DNA of 64,000 nt from an uncultured Eubacteriales bacterium (lineage in GTDB: Bacteria; Bacillota; Clostridia; Lachnospirales; Lachnospiraceae). The translations under genes and the position numbers were made by a program. The notes under the pieces were generated by a model. The model searched no databases and was not told the DNA's origin. It worked only from the letters and a program-made list of their open reading frames with translations. Location of the stretch: NCBI GenBank assembly GCA_900314845.1, contig OMWV01000034.1:62001-126000 (forward strand), written 5' to 3'. Below, in pieces: positions 10,370 to 19,967 of the stretch (within the stretch, counting starts at the first letter, position 1; each line of letters begins with the position of its first letter).

Positions 10370-11554
10370 ATGGCTGAGAATAAGAGAGATTATTATGAGG
10401 TCCTGGGCGTATCCAGGGACGCCTCGCCGGATGATATCAAGCACGCCTACAGAAAACTCGCCAAGAAGTATCACCCTGACCTGAATCCGGGTGACAAGGA
10501 AGCCGAGGCAAAGTTTAAGGAGGCTTCCGAGGCGTATGCTGTGCTGAGTGATGAGAATAAGAGAAGACAGTACGATCAGTTCGGACACGCGGCATTTGAA
10601 CAGGGCGGGCCCGGCGGCGGATTCGACTTTACCGGGGATATGGGAGATATTTTCGGAGACATATTCGGAGATCTTTTCGGCGGCGGCGCAAGAACAAGCA
10701 GACGTGCCTATAACGGACCGATCCAGGGAGCCAACGTGCGTATAAACATGCGGATCAGCTTTATGGATGCCGTGTTCGGCACAGAGAAGAATATAGAGAT
10801 CGGTTACAAGGAAGAGTGCGACAGCTGTCACGGCACGGGCGCCAAGCCCGGCACAAAGCCGGAGACCTGTCCCAGGTGCAAGGGCAGCGGTCAGGTTACC
10901 TATACTCAGCAGTCCCTTTTCGGCATGGTCAGGAATGTGCAGACCTGTCCCCAGTGCGGCGGCAGCGGCCAGATCATTAAGGAGAAGTGCAGCAAGTGCG
11001 GCGGCAGCGGTTTTAAGAAGATCAGGAAACCTCTCAAGGTCAGCATACCGGCAGGTGTGGATAACGGCATCAGCGTCCGCGTAGCCGGATTCGGCGAGCC
11101 CGGAAGGAACGGAGGCCCCAGAGGAGATCTGCTCGTAGCCCTCTCCGTTGAGAGCCATCCGGTATTCCAGAGGCAGGATTATGATATCTTCTCCAATGTG
11201 CCCATCTCATTTGCGGACGCGGCCCTGGGAGCTGATATCAATATAGAGACAGTCGACGGCCAGGTGACCCAGGCAATCCGTCCGGGCACACAGACCGGGA
11301 CCAGGATCTGCCTCAAGGGCAAGGGCGTTCCCACAAGAAGGAACAAGAACGTAAGAGGCAACCACTATGTGACCCTTACCGTCGATGTGCCCAAGAAGCT
11401 CACACCCGAGCAGAAAGACCTGCTCCGCCGGTTTGATGATTCCTTAAAGGGGATCAGCAGGAATGAGGAGGAAGAACAGAGCTCAGGCAAAGGCAAAAAG
11501 AAAAAGAGCTTTATCAATAAAATAAAAGAAAACTTAGAGGATCTGGATAAATGA
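10370..11554 (+). CDS. dnaJ: Co-chaperone DnaJ (Hsp40)
   Basis: Type I J-protein that stimulates DnaK ATPase and delivers substrates. Domains in order: J domain with HPD (KYHPDLNP, near residues 34-41), a Gly/Phe-rich stretch (about 75-110), four zinc-binding CxxCxGxG repeats ([32 protein letters not shown], about 155-215), the C-terminal beta-sandwich domains, and a short Lys-rich tail. 394 residues is normal. The 3' end overlaps prmA by four bases (ATGA), indicating translational coupling. Confidence 0.97.
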   Translation: MAENKRDYYEVLGVSRDASPDDIKHAYRKLAKKYHPDLNPGDKEAEAKFKEASEAYAVLSDENKRRQYDQFGHAAFEQGGPGGGFDFTGDMGDIFGDIFGDLFGGGARTSRRAYNGPIQGANVRINMRISFMDAVFGTEKNIEIGYKEECDSCHGTGAKPGTKPETCPRCKGSGQVTYTQQSLFGMVRNVQTCPQCGGSGQIIKEKCSKCGGSGFKKIRKPLKVSIPAGVDNGISVRVAGFGEPGRNGGPRGDLLVALSVESHPVFQRQDYDIFSNVPISFADAALGADINIETVDGQVTQAIRPGTQTGTRICLKGKGVPTRRNKNVRGNHYVTLTVDVPKKLTPEQKDLLRRFDDSLKGISRNEEEEQSSGKGKKKKSFINKIKENLEDLDK

Positions 11555-12507
11555 AGTGGGACAGATATCGTCTGAAGACAAGGACTGCGGCGGAGGATAT
11601 GATCAGCTATACCCTGGCAGAGATGGGGATAGAGGGCGTTCAGATAGAGGACAGGGTGCCCCTGACTGAGGAAGAGAAGAAGAGCATGTTCATAGACATT
11701 CTCCCTGATCTTGGACCGGATGACGGGACGGCCTGGATCTCATTTTATATAGAACCCGAGAAGGATAACCCGGAATATATAGCGGATATCATGGCCAGTC
11801 TGAACAGACTGTCGGATTTTATGGACGTGGGTGAGCTCAGCATAGAGAAAACAGAGACGGCGGATGTCGACTGGATGAACAACTGGAAGAAGTTCTGGAA
11901 GCCCTTCAAGGTAGACGATGACATCATCATAAAGCCCAGCTGGGAGAGACTGGACCAGGTTCCCGAGGGGACGACGGTCGTCGAGCTGGATCCCGGAACA
12001 GCTTTCGGCACGGGAATGCATCACACGACCAGGCTCTGCATCGCCCAGCTGAAGAAGTATCTGAAAGCGGGAGACCGCGTGCTGGATGTCGGCTGCGGGA
12101 GCGGGATCCTCTCTATCATTGCCATGATGCTGGGGGCCGGCGAGGCCCTGGCCGTGGACGTGGATCCCAACGCGGTAAAGTATACAAGGGAGAACGCCCG
12201 GGAGAACCATGTCGATATGGAGAAGTTTCATACCCTTACCGGAGACCTGATCAGCAGCGCCTCCCTCAGGGAGCAGGCAGGCCTTGCCTCCTATGATCTT
12301 GTTCTTGCCAACATCCTGGCAGAGATCATCATTCCTCTCTCATCCGTGATTGGGGAGTGCATGAAGAAGGGCGGCCTTTTCGTCTCCTCCGGTATTCTGA
12401 CGACAAGAGAGGACGCGGTCCGCCAGGCTCTTGAGGAGAACGGTTTTCAGATAGAGGAGCTGACGCATTCCGGCGACTGGTCTTCCTTCACAGCCAGAAA
12501 AGTCTGA
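11551..12507 (+). CDS. prmA: Ribosomal protein L11 methyltransferase
   Basis: SAM-dependent enzyme that trimethylates ribosomal protein L11. It has an N-terminal substrate-binding domain and a Rossmann methyltransferase domain with motif [14 protein letters not shown] near residue 178. [15 protein letters not shown] just before it is the PrmA signature. 318 residues is normal. It overlaps dnaJ by 4 bases and is followed 14 bases later by rsmE, as in other Firmicutes. Confidence 0.95.
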   Translation: MKWDRYRLKTRTAAEDMISYTLAEMGIEGVQIEDRVPLTEEEKKSMFIDILPDLGPDDGTAWISFYIEPEKDNPEYIADIMASLNRLSDFMDVGELSIEKTETADVDWMNNWKKFWKPFKVDDDIIIKPSWERLDQVPEGTTVVELDPGTAFGTGMHHTTRLCIAQLKKYLKAGDRVLDVGCGSGILSIIAMMLGAGEALAVDVDPNAVKYTRENARENHVDMEKFHTLTGDLISSASLREQAGLASYDLVLANILAEIIIPLSSVIGECMKKGGLFVSSGILTTREDAVRQALEENGFQIEELTHSGDWSSFTARKV

Positions 12508-12521
12508 AGGGGAATGGAATT

Positions 12522-13268
12522 ATGCCAAGGTATTTTGCAGACAGAGGACAGATAGGGGAGAGGCAGATCGAGCTGACCGGCCCCGATGTCAATCACATAA
12601 AGAATGTGCTCAGGATGTCTCCGGGCGATGATGTGACGGTGAGCGACGGGGACGGGACAGACTTTTTCTGCCATATCGCTTCTCTGGAAAAAGACAGGGT
12701 CATGCTGGATATCGTTGACAGCTGGCCTTCTTTTGTAGAGCTGCCTGTCAGGATCTGGCTCTTCCAGGGCCTGCCCAAGGCAGATAAGATGGATCTTATC
12801 GTGCAGAAAACCGTAGAACTGGGCATATACCGGATCGTGCCGGTCATCATGAAGAGAACCGTCGTGAACCTGGACGAGAAGAAGAAAGCAAAAAAGACAG
12901 AAAGATGGCGCAGCATTTCCAGGAGCGCCGCCATGCAGGCAGGACGCGGACTGATCCCCCAGGTAGACAGCCCGGTAAGCTTTGACAGAGCTCTTGAGAT
13001 GTGCAGGGATCTGGACAGGGTCGTCATGCCCTATGAGAAGGCGGCCGGCATGGACAGCGCCAGAGAGCTCGTGCACAGCATGCAGGGGCAGAAGAGCATT
13101 GGGATATTCATCGGCCCGGAAGGCGGTTTTGACCCCGGCGAGGTGGAGAGGGCAATAGAAGCCGGGGCACAGACCATGTCGCTTGGCCATCGCATCCTCA
13201 GGACGGAGACGGCAGGCATGGCCGTCATGTCTATCCTCATGTTTGAACTTGAGAAGGATCAGGAGTAA
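12522..13268 (+). CDS. rsmE: 16S rRNA (uracil-1498-N3)-methyltransferase
   Basis: RsmE methylates U1498 of 16S rRNA. The protein has an N-terminal PUA-like domain (HIKNVLRMSPGDDVTVSDG) and a SPOUT trefoil-knot methyltransferase domain with IGIFIGPEGGFDPGEV and the C-terminal LGHRILRTETA knot motif. 248 residues fits the family. It sits directly after prmA, the conserved arrangement. Confidence 0.95.
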   Translation: MPRYFADRGQIGERQIELTGPDVNHIKNVLRMSPGDDVTVSDGDGTDFFCHIASLEKDRVMLDIVDSWPSFVELPVRIWLFQGLPKADKMDLIVQKTVELGIYRIVPVIMKRTVVNLDEKKKAKKTERWRSISRSAAMQAGRGLIPQVDSPVSFDRALEMCRDLDRVVMPYEKAAGMDSARELVHSMQGQKSIGIFIGPEGGFDPGEVERAIEAGAQTMSLGHRILRTETAGMAVMSILMFELEKDQE

Positions 13269-13271
13269 TTT

Positions 13272-14480
13272 ATGGAAATATATCTGGACAACGCAGCCAC
13301 GACAAGGGTATACCCCCAGGCTGCGGAGACTGTTCTTAAGGTTATGAGGGAAGATTACGGCAATCCGTCCTCCCTGCACATGAAAGGCGTGGACGCGGAA
13401 AAGTACCTGCGGGATTCCCGGGAAACCCTTGCCCGCCTTCTCAAGGTGGAGCAAAAGGAAATCGTTTTCACATCCGGCGGAAGCGAGTCCAACAATATGG
13501 CCATCGTGGGCTCTGTCCTGGCCAACAAGAGGCTGGGAAGGCATGTGATCACGACCCGGATCGAGCACCCTTCTGTCTACAATCCTATGGAATTTCTCAG
13601 GGAGGAAGGCTATGAGGTGACGTATCTGCCGGTAGATGAGTACGGCCTTGTCAGGCTGGATGCCTTAAAGAAAGCCCTGCGGCCGGATACCTGTCTTGTG
13701 AGCGTCATGGCCGTCAACAATGAGATCGGAACGATAGAGCCTCTTGAGGATATCGCAGGCATCGTCAGACAGACCAATCCCCATACCCTGATCCATGTGG
13801 ATGCCATTCAGGCATTCGGCAAGATGAAGATCTATCCTTCCCGGCTGGGGATCGACCTCATGTCTGCCAGCGGACACAAGTTCCATGGCCCCAAGGGGAC
13901 GGGATTTCTGTGGATAAAGAGCGGGACAAAAGTCCATCCTCTGATCCTGGGGGGCGGCCAGCAGAAAGGCATGCGGTCCGGCACGGAGAACGTACCGGGA
14001 TATGCCGGAATGGGAAGTGCGGCCCGCCTGGAATTTGACCATCTCGATGAGAAGATAGACAGGCTTTACGAGCTGAGGGAATATTTCATAGAAAATGTTC
14101 TTAAGATAGAGGGAACCCATCTAAACGGAGGCAGATACAGGGGGAGCTTTTCTATGTCGCAGGAGGGCATGGCAGGGCACTGCGCCGCGCCCCATATCGT
14201 CAATATCAGCTTTGAAGATATCCGGGCTGAAGTCCTTTTGCACGCGCTCGAGGAAAAGGAGATCTATGTCTCCAGCGGTTCCGCCTGCTCATCGAACCAT
14301 CCCCAGCTGAGCGGGACATTAAAAGCCATAGGAGTGCCCCGCGCTCTTCTCGACTCCAGCCTGAGGTTCAGCTTCTCCTATGACACAGACAAAGACCAGA
14401 TCGATATGTGCCTGCAGGCTCTTGGGGAGCTGCTCCCTGTCCTTCGCAGGTATACGCCAGGCGGCAGAAAAAGGCGCTGA
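13272..14480 (+). CDS. Cysteine desulfurase (IscS/NifS family)
   Basis: PLP enzyme that takes sulfur from cysteine. The PLP lysine lies in SGHKFHGPKGTGFLW (near residues 198-212) and the persulfide cysteine in SSGSACSSNHPQLSG (near 335-349). At 402 residues it is somewhat longer than NifS-type enzymes, with a small insert before the active-site loop (around SMSQEGMAGHCAAP). It is 3 bases after rsmE and 17 bases before thiI, so it is probably the dedicated sulfur donor for 4-thiouridine synthesis, like NifZ of Bacillus. The pair is inserted between rsmE and mtaB. Confidence 0.93.
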   Translation: MEIYLDNAATTRVYPQAAETVLKVMREDYGNPSSLHMKGVDAEKYLRDSRETLARLLKVEQKEIVFTSGGSESNNMAIVGSVLANKRLGRHVITTRIEHPSVYNPMEFLREEGYEVTYLPVDEYGLVRLDALKKALRPDTCLVSVMAVNNEIGTIEPLEDIAGIVRQTNPHTLIHVDAIQAFGKMKIYPSRLGIDLMSASGHKFHGPKGTGFLWIKSGTKVHPLILGGGQQKGMRSGTENVPGYAGMGSAARLEFDHLDEKIDRLYELREYFIENVLKIEGTHLNGGRYRGSFSMSQEGMAGHCAAPHIVNISFEDIRAEVLLHALEEKEIYVSSGSACSSNHPQLSGTLKAIGVPRALLDSSLRFSFSYDTDKDQIDMCLQALGELLPVLRRYTPGGRKRR

Positions 14481-14497
14481 AGCAGGAAAGGAAGCAT

Positions 14498-15679
14498 ATG
14501 TTATTTAAGGCATTTCTCATAAAGTACGGCGAGATAGGCATAAAGGGCAAGAACAGGTATCTGTTCGAGGATGCCCTCATGGATCAGATACGCTATGCCC
14601 TCAGGGACACAGAGGCAGACTTTGAAGTCACGAAGGAGCAGGGCCGCATCTATGTAGAGATGAACGGGGATTATGACTACGACGAGGTCGTGGATGCTCT
14701 GGGAAGAGTATTCGGCATCGTGGGCATCTGCCCGGTCATCATTTCTGAAAAATGCAGATGGGAGGATCTGTGCAGGATCACCGGCGATTATATGGAAGAG
14801 AATTATCCGGACCTGAATCTCACATTCAAGGTCTTCTGCCGCAGGGCGGACAAGCATATCTATAAGCCTTCCATGGAGATGGCTGCCGATATGGGCGAAT
14901 ATCTGCTGGACCGCTTTTCCCAGCTTTCCGTCGACGTCCACCATCCCCAGGTCTCTCTTAACATAGAGGTCAGGGAGAGGGTCTATATCTACTCTATCGA
15001 GATCCCCGGGCCGGGCGGCATGCCCATCGGGACAAACGGGAGGGCGACCCTGCTGCTCTCAGGCGGAATCGACAGCCCCGTTGCCGGCTACATGATCGCC
15101 AAAAGAGGAGTAAAGATCGACGCGGTCTACTTCCACGCTCCCCCCTACACAAGCGAGAGGGCCAAGCAGAAGGTCGTGGATCTTGCGGCGATCGTTGCCA
15201 GGTACGCGGGACCCATCCGCCTGCATGTCATAAATTTCACGGATATTCAGCTTGCCATCTATGAAAAATGCCCCCACGACGAGCTTACGATCATCATGCG
15301 CCGCTATATGATGCGGATCGCCCAGAGCATTGCCTTGGAGGAGAAGTCCATGGGCCTTATCACAGGGGAGAGCATAGGCCAGGTGGCCAGCCAGACCATG
15401 CAGAGCCTGCTTGTGACAAATGCCGTCTGCAGCCTGCCGGTCTACAGGCCTCTGATCGGATTTGACAAGAATGATATAGTAGATATATCTAAAGAAATCG
15501 GGGCATTTGAGACATCCATAGAGCCTTACGAGGACTGCTGCACCATATTTGTGGCCAAGCACCCTGTTACAAAACCCAACGAGCACCATATCTGCAGATC
15601 AGAGCACCACCTGGCGGATGTCATAGACCAGATGGTAGAGACTGCGATAAAGACACAGGAGATAATAGACTGCGGCTGA
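14498..15679 (+). CDS. thiI: tRNA 4-thiouridine synthase ThiI
   Basis: ThiI adenylates and thiolates U8 of tRNA. Domains: N-terminal ferredoxin-like fold and THUMP (KYGEIGIKGKNR start), then the PP-loop pyrophosphatase domain with LLLSGGIDSPVAGYM near residue 185. It has no C-terminal rhodanese domain, so sulfur transfer should rely on the adjacent cysteine desulfurase. I choose ATG 14498, since the family begins MLFKAFLIKYGE and AGGAAAGGAAG lies just upstream. The longer frame from 14408 overlaps the previous gene. 393 residues is normal. The stop overlaps an alternative mtaB start. Confidence 0.95.
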   Translation: MLFKAFLIKYGEIGIKGKNRYLFEDALMDQIRYALRDTEADFEVTKEQGRIYVEMNGDYDYDEVVDALGRVFGIVGICPVIISEKCRWEDLCRITGDYMEENYPDLNLTFKVFCRRADKHIYKPSMEMAADMGEYLLDRFSQLSVDVHHPQVSLNIEVRERVYIYSIEIPGPGGMPIGTNGRATLLLSGGIDSPVAGYMIAKRGVKIDAVYFHAPPYTSERAKQKVVDLAAIVARYAGPIRLHVINFTDIQLAIYEKCPHDELTIIMRRYMMRIAQSIALEEKSMGLITGESIGQVASQTMQSLLVTNAVCSLPVYRPLIGFDKNDIVDISKEIGAFETSIEPYEDCCTIFVAKHPVTKPNEHHICRSEHHLADVIDQMVETAIKTQEIIDCG

Positions 15680-15714
15680 TGCCCTGGCGGGCAGGATATG
15701 CCGGGGAGGTAAAT

Positions 15715-17124
15715 ATGAGATCTGCGGCATTCTGCACGCTTGGATGCAAGGTAAATCAGTACGAGACGGACGCTGTTGAAGAAAAGTTCATCCGGGCGGG
15801 ATTTGAGATCCGCCCCTTCACGGAGACGGCGGACGTATATATTATCAATACCTGCACGGTCACGAATATAGCGGACCGCAAGTCAAGACAGATGCTTCAC
15901 AGGGCAAAAAAGCGTAATCCGCACGCCCTGATCGTGGCTCTTGGCTGCTACGCGCAGGTTGCCGAAAGCAAGCTGAAAGAGGATGCGGCGGTAGACCTTA
16001 TCGTGGGGACCGGGGACAAAGACAGGATCGTGGAGCTTGTCAAGGAGAGGCTGGGCTGCCCGGATGAGCCCGCACCCGCACATGATGCGCAAAGCGCTGT
16101 ACCCGCGGATGATGCCCAAAGCGCCGCTCCCGCAGAAGAGGCACAAAGAGGGAGAGAATTTTCCCTGATAACCGCCAGCGGAAGGCAGGAGAGAAGCCGG
16201 GCCTTCATCAAGATCCAGGACGGCTGCAATCAGTTCTGTTCCTACTGCATCATCCCCTATGCCAGAGGGAGGGTCAGAAGCCGCAGCATGGAAGATATTA
16301 TCCGGGAGATCCGCCAGGTGGCAGATGCCGGCTACAAGGAGATCGTCATTACAGGCATCCATGCCAGCTCCTATGGCATAGACTTTGACGCGGCTGGCAG
16401 GGCAGAAGGAGAAGAGGATTACGGGCCTTTTGCCAGTGACGCCCTCATCAGCCTGATAGAGGAGGCGGCCCGGGTGCCGGGTATAGAGAGGATCCGCCTG
16501 GGATCTTTGGAGCCCAGGATCATCACCCAGCCTTTTCTCTCAAGACTGAGGAAGATCCCCCAGATCTGCCCCCAGTTTCACCTGTCCCTGCAGAGCGGCT
16601 GCGATGCGACCTTAAGGAGGATGAACAGGCACTACAGCACTTCCCTCTACCTGGAAAAGTGCGCCATGATAAGAGACGCTTTTGAAGATGCCGCTGTCAC
16701 GACGGACATCATCGTCGGATTCCCCGGCGAGACGCAGGAAGAGTTTGAGACGACTCTGGACTTTGTGCGGAAGGTAAAATTTGCCGACATCCACGTCTTC
16801 AAGTATTCCAGAAGAAGCGGCACGCGGGCGGCGGCCATGACGGATCAGGTAAGCCCTCAGATCCAGAGCGTAAGAAGTGAAAGGCTGATAAAGCTGGCAG
16901 CTTCCCTTCGGAGCCGGTATCTGGACAGCCTGGTCGGAAAGCCGGTCCAGGTCCTCATAGAGGAGAAGAAGGAAGGAAAAGATGGCCCTGCCGCCACAGG
17001 CTACAGCAAAAGCTATGTCACATGCGCCTTCAGGGGATGCTCCGGAGGGCCGGGAAGCATAGTAAAGGGATCGGTTCTGACAAGATCCGGCAGTGATATG
17101 CTGATTTGCGAAGAAGCCCATTGA
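15715..17124 (+). CDS. mtaB: tRNA t6A37 methylthiotransferase MtaB
   Basis: Radical SAM enzyme that converts t6A37 to ms2t6A in tRNAs reading ANN codons. It has the N-terminal UPF0004 domain with cysteines in CTLGCKVNQYE and NTCTVTNIADRKSRQ, the radical SAM motif CNQFCSYC followed by IIPYARGR, and a C-terminal TRAM domain. I choose ATG 15715 after GGGGAGGT. The ATG at 15679 overlapping thiI would add 12 residues not found in the family. An unusual Ala/Asp/Gln-rich insert of three 9-residue repeats sits between the UPF0004 and radical SAM domains (residues about 121-147). Confidence 0.95.
   Translation: MRSAAFCTLGCKVNQYETDAVEEKFIRAGFEIRPFTETADVYIINTCTVTNIADRKSRQMLHRAKKRNPHALIVALGCYAQVAESKLKEDAAVDLIVGTGDKDRIVELVKERLGCPDEPAPAHDAQSAVPADDAQSAAPAEEAQRGREFSLITASGRQERSRAFIKIQDGCNQFCSYCIIPYARGRVRSRSMEDIIREIRQVADAGYKEIVITGIHASSYGIDFDAAGRAEGEEDYGPFASDALISLIEEAARVPGIERIRLGSLEPRIITQPFLSRLRKIPQICPQFHLSLQSGCDATLRRMNRHYSTSLYLEKCAMIRDAFEDAAVTTDIIVGFPGETQEEFETTLDFVRKVKFADIHVFKYSRRSGTRAAAMTDQVSPQIQSVRSERLIKLAASLRSRYLDSLVGKPVQVLIEEKKEGKDGPAATGYSKSYVTCAFRGCSGGPGSIVKGSVLTRSGSDMLICEEAH
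16075..16155 (+). repeat. Three in-frame 27-bp tandem repeats in mtaB
   Basis: The units 16075-16101, 16102-16128 and 16129-16155 encode PAHDAQSAV, PADDAQSAA and PAEEAQRGR. They lie in the linker between two domains, so length changes would be tolerated. Confidence 0.85.
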
Positions 17125-17161
17125 ATTTATAGAGAATATATATTAATATAAGAAATAAATA

Positions 17162-17191
17162 CGGCATACTTTTATACAAGGCTGTATGCCG
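17162..17191 (+). promoter_or_regulatory. Hairpin next to the ireB ribosome-binding site
   Basis: CGGCATAC (17162-17169) pairs with GTATGCCG (17184-17191). The 3' arm ends against GGAAGG, the ribosome-binding site of ireB. No T-run follows, so a role in translation or processing is likelier than termination. Confidence 0.5.
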
Positions 17192-17208
17192 GGAAGGACG
17201 TGAAAACA

Positions 17209-17472
17209 ATGGCGGACAATAATACTAACACTCAGTATTTTAAAGTAAATAATGAAACGGATATTGCGGTGAAGGATATTCTGGAAGCCGTTTATATCGC
17301 GCTCACAGAGAAGGGGTATAACCCGGTCAATCAGATCGTGGGTTATATCATGTCAGGCGATCCCACCTATATTACAAGTTACAAGAACGCCAGATATCTC
17401 ATCATGAAAGTAGAACGGGATGAGATCCTGGAAGAACTCCTGAAGAATTATATCAAGGTGAACATGCAGTAG
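17209..17472 (+). CDS. ireB: IreB family regulatory phosphoprotein (DUF965, YrzL)
   Basis: Small cytoplasmic protein of the IreB/YrzL family. In Enterococcus it is phosphorylated on N-terminal threonines by the PASTA kinase IreK and tunes cephalosporin tolerance. The signature [15 protein letters not shown] and the [22 protein letters not shown] segment are present. Threonines in the NNTNTQ stretch near residue 6 are candidate phosphosites. I choose ATG 17209, about 11 bases after GGAAGG. GTG 17200 is too close to it. ruvX starts at the base after its stop, as in the conserved yrzL-yrrK pair. Confidence 0.93.
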   Translation: MADNNTNTQYFKVNNETDIAVKDILEAVYIALTEKGYNPVNQIVGYIMSGDPTYITSYKNARYLIMKVERDEILEELLKNYIKVNMQ

Positions 17473-17919
17473 ATGAGAGCAATGGGCTTGGATTATGGCT
17501 CTAAGACTGTCGGTGTAGCGCTGAGTGACCCCCTGGGCATCACAGCGCAGGGTCTGGAGACCATTTCCAGAAAAGAAGAGAATAAGCTTCGCAGGACGTG
17601 CGCAAGAATAGAAGAGCTGATACGCGGGTATGATGTTGGTATTATTGTGCTCGGGTATCCCAAGAATATGAACAACACCGAAGGCGAAAGGGTGGAGAAG
17701 GTTCGTATCTTCAAGGAGATGCTCGAGAGAAGGACAGGCCTTGAAGTTGTGCTGTGGGATGAGAGACTCAGCACGGTTTCATCAGAAAAGCTCCTCATGT
17801 CGGGCGGCGTGCGCCGGGAGAAGAGAAAACAGTATGTGGACAAGATCGCGGCAGCTCTCATACTGCAGGGATACCTTGATAACAGGAATCGAGAGACAGA
17901 TCAGATCGGAGAAGAATAG
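17473..17919 (+). CDS. ruvX: Holliday junction resolvase-like protein RuvX/YqgF
   Basis: RNase H-like nuclease of the YqgF family, proposed for Holliday junction resolution and also for 16S rRNA 5'-end maturation. The DxG start [16 protein letters not shown] holds the first catalytic Asp. [13 protein letters not shown] and [11 protein letters not shown] follow as in the family, with the final Asp in [16 protein letters not shown]. 148 residues is normal. It begins directly after the ireB stop, so the two are translationally coupled. Confidence 0.95.
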   Translation: MRAMGLDYGSKTVGVALSDPLGITAQGLETISRKEENKLRRTCARIEELIRGYDVGIIVLGYPKNMNNTEGERVEKVRIFKEMLERRTGLEVVLWDERLSTVSSEKLLMSGGVRREKRKQYVDKIAAALILQGYLDNRNRETDQIGEE

Positions 17920-17922
17920 CAT

Positions 17923-19596
17923 TTGAGAAGAAAAGAATCGAACGGACAGAAGAGAATAAAGATCATCCCTCTGGGCGGACTGGAACATATAGGGATGAAT
18001 ATTACATGCTTCGAGTATGAGAATGACATCATCGTTGTGGACTGCGGACTGCAGTTCCCCGATGAGGATATGCTCGGAGTCGACCTGGTGATACCGGATA
18101 TCACTTACCTGAAGGAGAACGCGGATAAGGTCAGGGGCTTTGTCATCACACATGGCCACGAGGATCATATCGGCGCCCTGCCTTATGTCCTCAAGGAAGT
18201 GAACGCCCCGGTCTATGCGACAAAGCTGACCATGGGGATCATAGAGGGCAAGCTCAAGGAGCATGATATGCTGGGCTCTACCAGGCGCAAGGTGATCAGG
18301 CACGGGCAGACCATAAACCTGGGCTGTTTCCGTGTGGAATTTATCAAGACCAACCACAGTATTGCGGACGCAACGGCTCTTGCTATCTATTCTCCCGCGG
18401 GCATCATCGTGCACACGGGAGATTTCAAGATAGACTATACGCCTGTCTTTGGCGAGAGGATAGATCTGGCCAGGTTCGCGGAGCTGGGCAAGAAGGGCGT
18501 TCTGGCCCTTATGTGCGACAGCACGAACGCGGAGAAGCCCGGATTTACCCAGTCGGAGAGAGTCGTTGGGCGCAAGATAAACTCTATATTTGATGAGCAC
18601 AAGACCGGAAGGATCATTATCGCTACATTTGCCTCCAATGTGGACAGAGTGCAGCAGATCATAAACACGGCCTATCAGCATGGGAGGAAGGTCATCGTCG
18701 AGGGGCGGAGCATGGTCAATACCATAGCGGTAGCCACGGAGCTTGGCTATATTCAGGTTCCCGAGAACACCCTGATCGACATCGATACCATGCATAACTA
18801 TCCCGATGACAAGCTGGTGCTTATCACTACGGGAAGCCAGGGCGAGACCATGGCGGCCCTGTCCCGGATGGCGGCGGATACCCACCGCAAGGTAAGGATA
18901 AAGGCAGGAGATACCATCGTCTTCAGTTCATCCCCCATTCCGGGCAATGAGAAGGCAGTCACAAATGTCATAAATGAGCTCTACAAGAAGGGAGCGGAGG
19001 TCATATTCCAGGATACCCATGTCTCAGGACATGCCTGTCAGGAAGAGATCAAGCTGATCTATGCCCTGACAAAGCCCAAATATGCCATCCCGGTCCACGG
19101 CGAGTTCAAGCATCTGAGAGCAGGAGCGGGTATAGCCAGGACCATGGGCTATGACAGCGAACATATCATTATTATGTCGTCGGGCGATGTCCTGTCCATC
19201 GGTCAGGACACAGCGAAGATCGTCGACCACGTTCCTCACGGATGCATCATGGTGGACGGCCTTGGCGTGGGCGACGTGGGCAATATCGTCCTCAGAGACA
19301 GGCAGCTCCTGTCGCAGAACGGCCTGATGATCGTTGTCCTCACACTTGACAGGGAGACGAATCAGCTCCTGGCCGGACCCGATATCGTTTCCAGAGGATT
19401 TGTCTACGTCCGCGAATCAGAGGAACTGATGGAGGACGCAAAGAGGATCGTCGACAAGGCAGTCTACGACTGCATAGACAACAATGTCACAGACTGGACA
19501 AAGATAAAGAACAAGGTCAAGGATTCTCTCGGCGATTATCTCTGGAAGGAGACAAGGAGGAATCCTATGATACTCCCCATCATCATGGAGGTATAA
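17923..19596 (+). CDS. rnj: Ribonuclease J
   Basis: RNase J has 5'-3' exonuclease and endonuclease activities in mRNA decay and rRNA maturation. The beta-lactamase domain shows THGHEDHIGALPYV (residues about 73-86) with the zinc ligands, followed by a beta-CASP domain and the GDTIVFSSSPIPGNE and HVSGHA motifs. 557 residues is typical. Start TTG 17923, three bases after the ruvX stop, with GGAGAAG upstream. It may be J1 or J2. Only one copy is in the window. A YlbF family gene follows. Confidence 0.96.
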   Translation: MRRKESNGQKRIKIIPLGGLEHIGMNITCFEYENDIIVVDCGLQFPDEDMLGVDLVIPDITYLKENADKVRGFVITHGHEDHIGALPYVLKEVNAPVYATKLTMGIIEGKLKEHDMLGSTRRKVIRHGQTINLGCFRVEFIKTNHSIADATALAIYSPAGIIVHTGDFKIDYTPVFGERIDLARFAELGKKGVLALMCDSTNAEKPGFTQSERVVGRKINSIFDEHKTGRIIIATFASNVDRVQQIINTAYQHGRKVIVEGRSMVNTIAVATELGYIQVPENTLIDIDTMHNYPDDKLVLITTGSQGETMAALSRMAADTHRKVRIKAGDTIVFSSSPIPGNEKAVTNVINELYKKGAEVIFQDTHVSGHACQEEIKLIYALTKPKYAIPVHGEFKHLRAGAGIARTMGYDSEHIIIMSSGDVLSIGQDTAKIVDHVPHGCIMVDGLGVGDVGNIVLRDRQLLSQNGLMIVVLTLDRETNQLLAGPDIVSRGFVYVRESEELMEDAKRIVDKAVYDCIDNNVTDWTKIKNKVKDSLGDYLWKETRRNPMILPIIMEV

Positions 19597-19618
19597 TAGA
19601 GCCTTTGGAGGCGCTGGC

Positions 19619-19954
19619 ATGACGAATGTAGAATATGAGACGCGTGAGCTGGTCCGTGAGATCCGGCGCAGCAATGAGTATAATCAGTATCAGAGACTGC
19701 GCAGGAAACTCTCCAGGGACAGCGCCCTGATGGAGCGGCTGGACCAGTACAGGCGGGAATGCTTTTATATTCAGGCAGGGGATCCTGCCCAGGATGACAC
19801 TCACAGGCTGCTCCAGCTTGAGAAGGATAACAATGATATCCTCTCCCAGCCGTCCGTGCGCGAGTTTTTGCTCTCGGAGCAGAAGCTCTGCCGCATGATC
19901 AGCCGGATCACTACGGCGGTGACCCAGGCGGCGGATCTGCAGCTGGATCTCTGA
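19619..19954 (+). CDS. YlbF/YmcA family regulator
   Basis: Small helical protein of 111 residues matching the YlbF family (pattern VREIRRSNEYNQYQRLRRKL, then a C-terminal helix FLLSEQKLCRMI). In Bacillus, YlbF with YmcA and YaaT forms the Y-complex that directs RNase Y in mRNA processing and affects competence and sporulation. Here it sits 22 bases after RNase J, which fits a role in RNA turnover. The partner proteins are not in the window. Confidence 0.8.
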   Translation: MTNVEYETRELVREIRRSNEYNQYQRLRRKLSRDSALMERLDQYRRECFYIQAGDPAQDDTHRLLQLEKDNNDILSQPSVREFLLSEQKLCRMISRITTAVTQAADLQLDL

Positions 19955-19967
19955 ACAGGTGATAGGT

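Noticed and set aside
14408..14497. Upstream extension of thiI
   Set aside because: It overlaps the cysteine desulfurase end, and the family starts at ATG 14498 with a good ribosome-binding site.
16075..16155. Possible CRISPR-like repeats
   Set aside because: The repeats are directly adjacent, coding and in frame, with no spacers.
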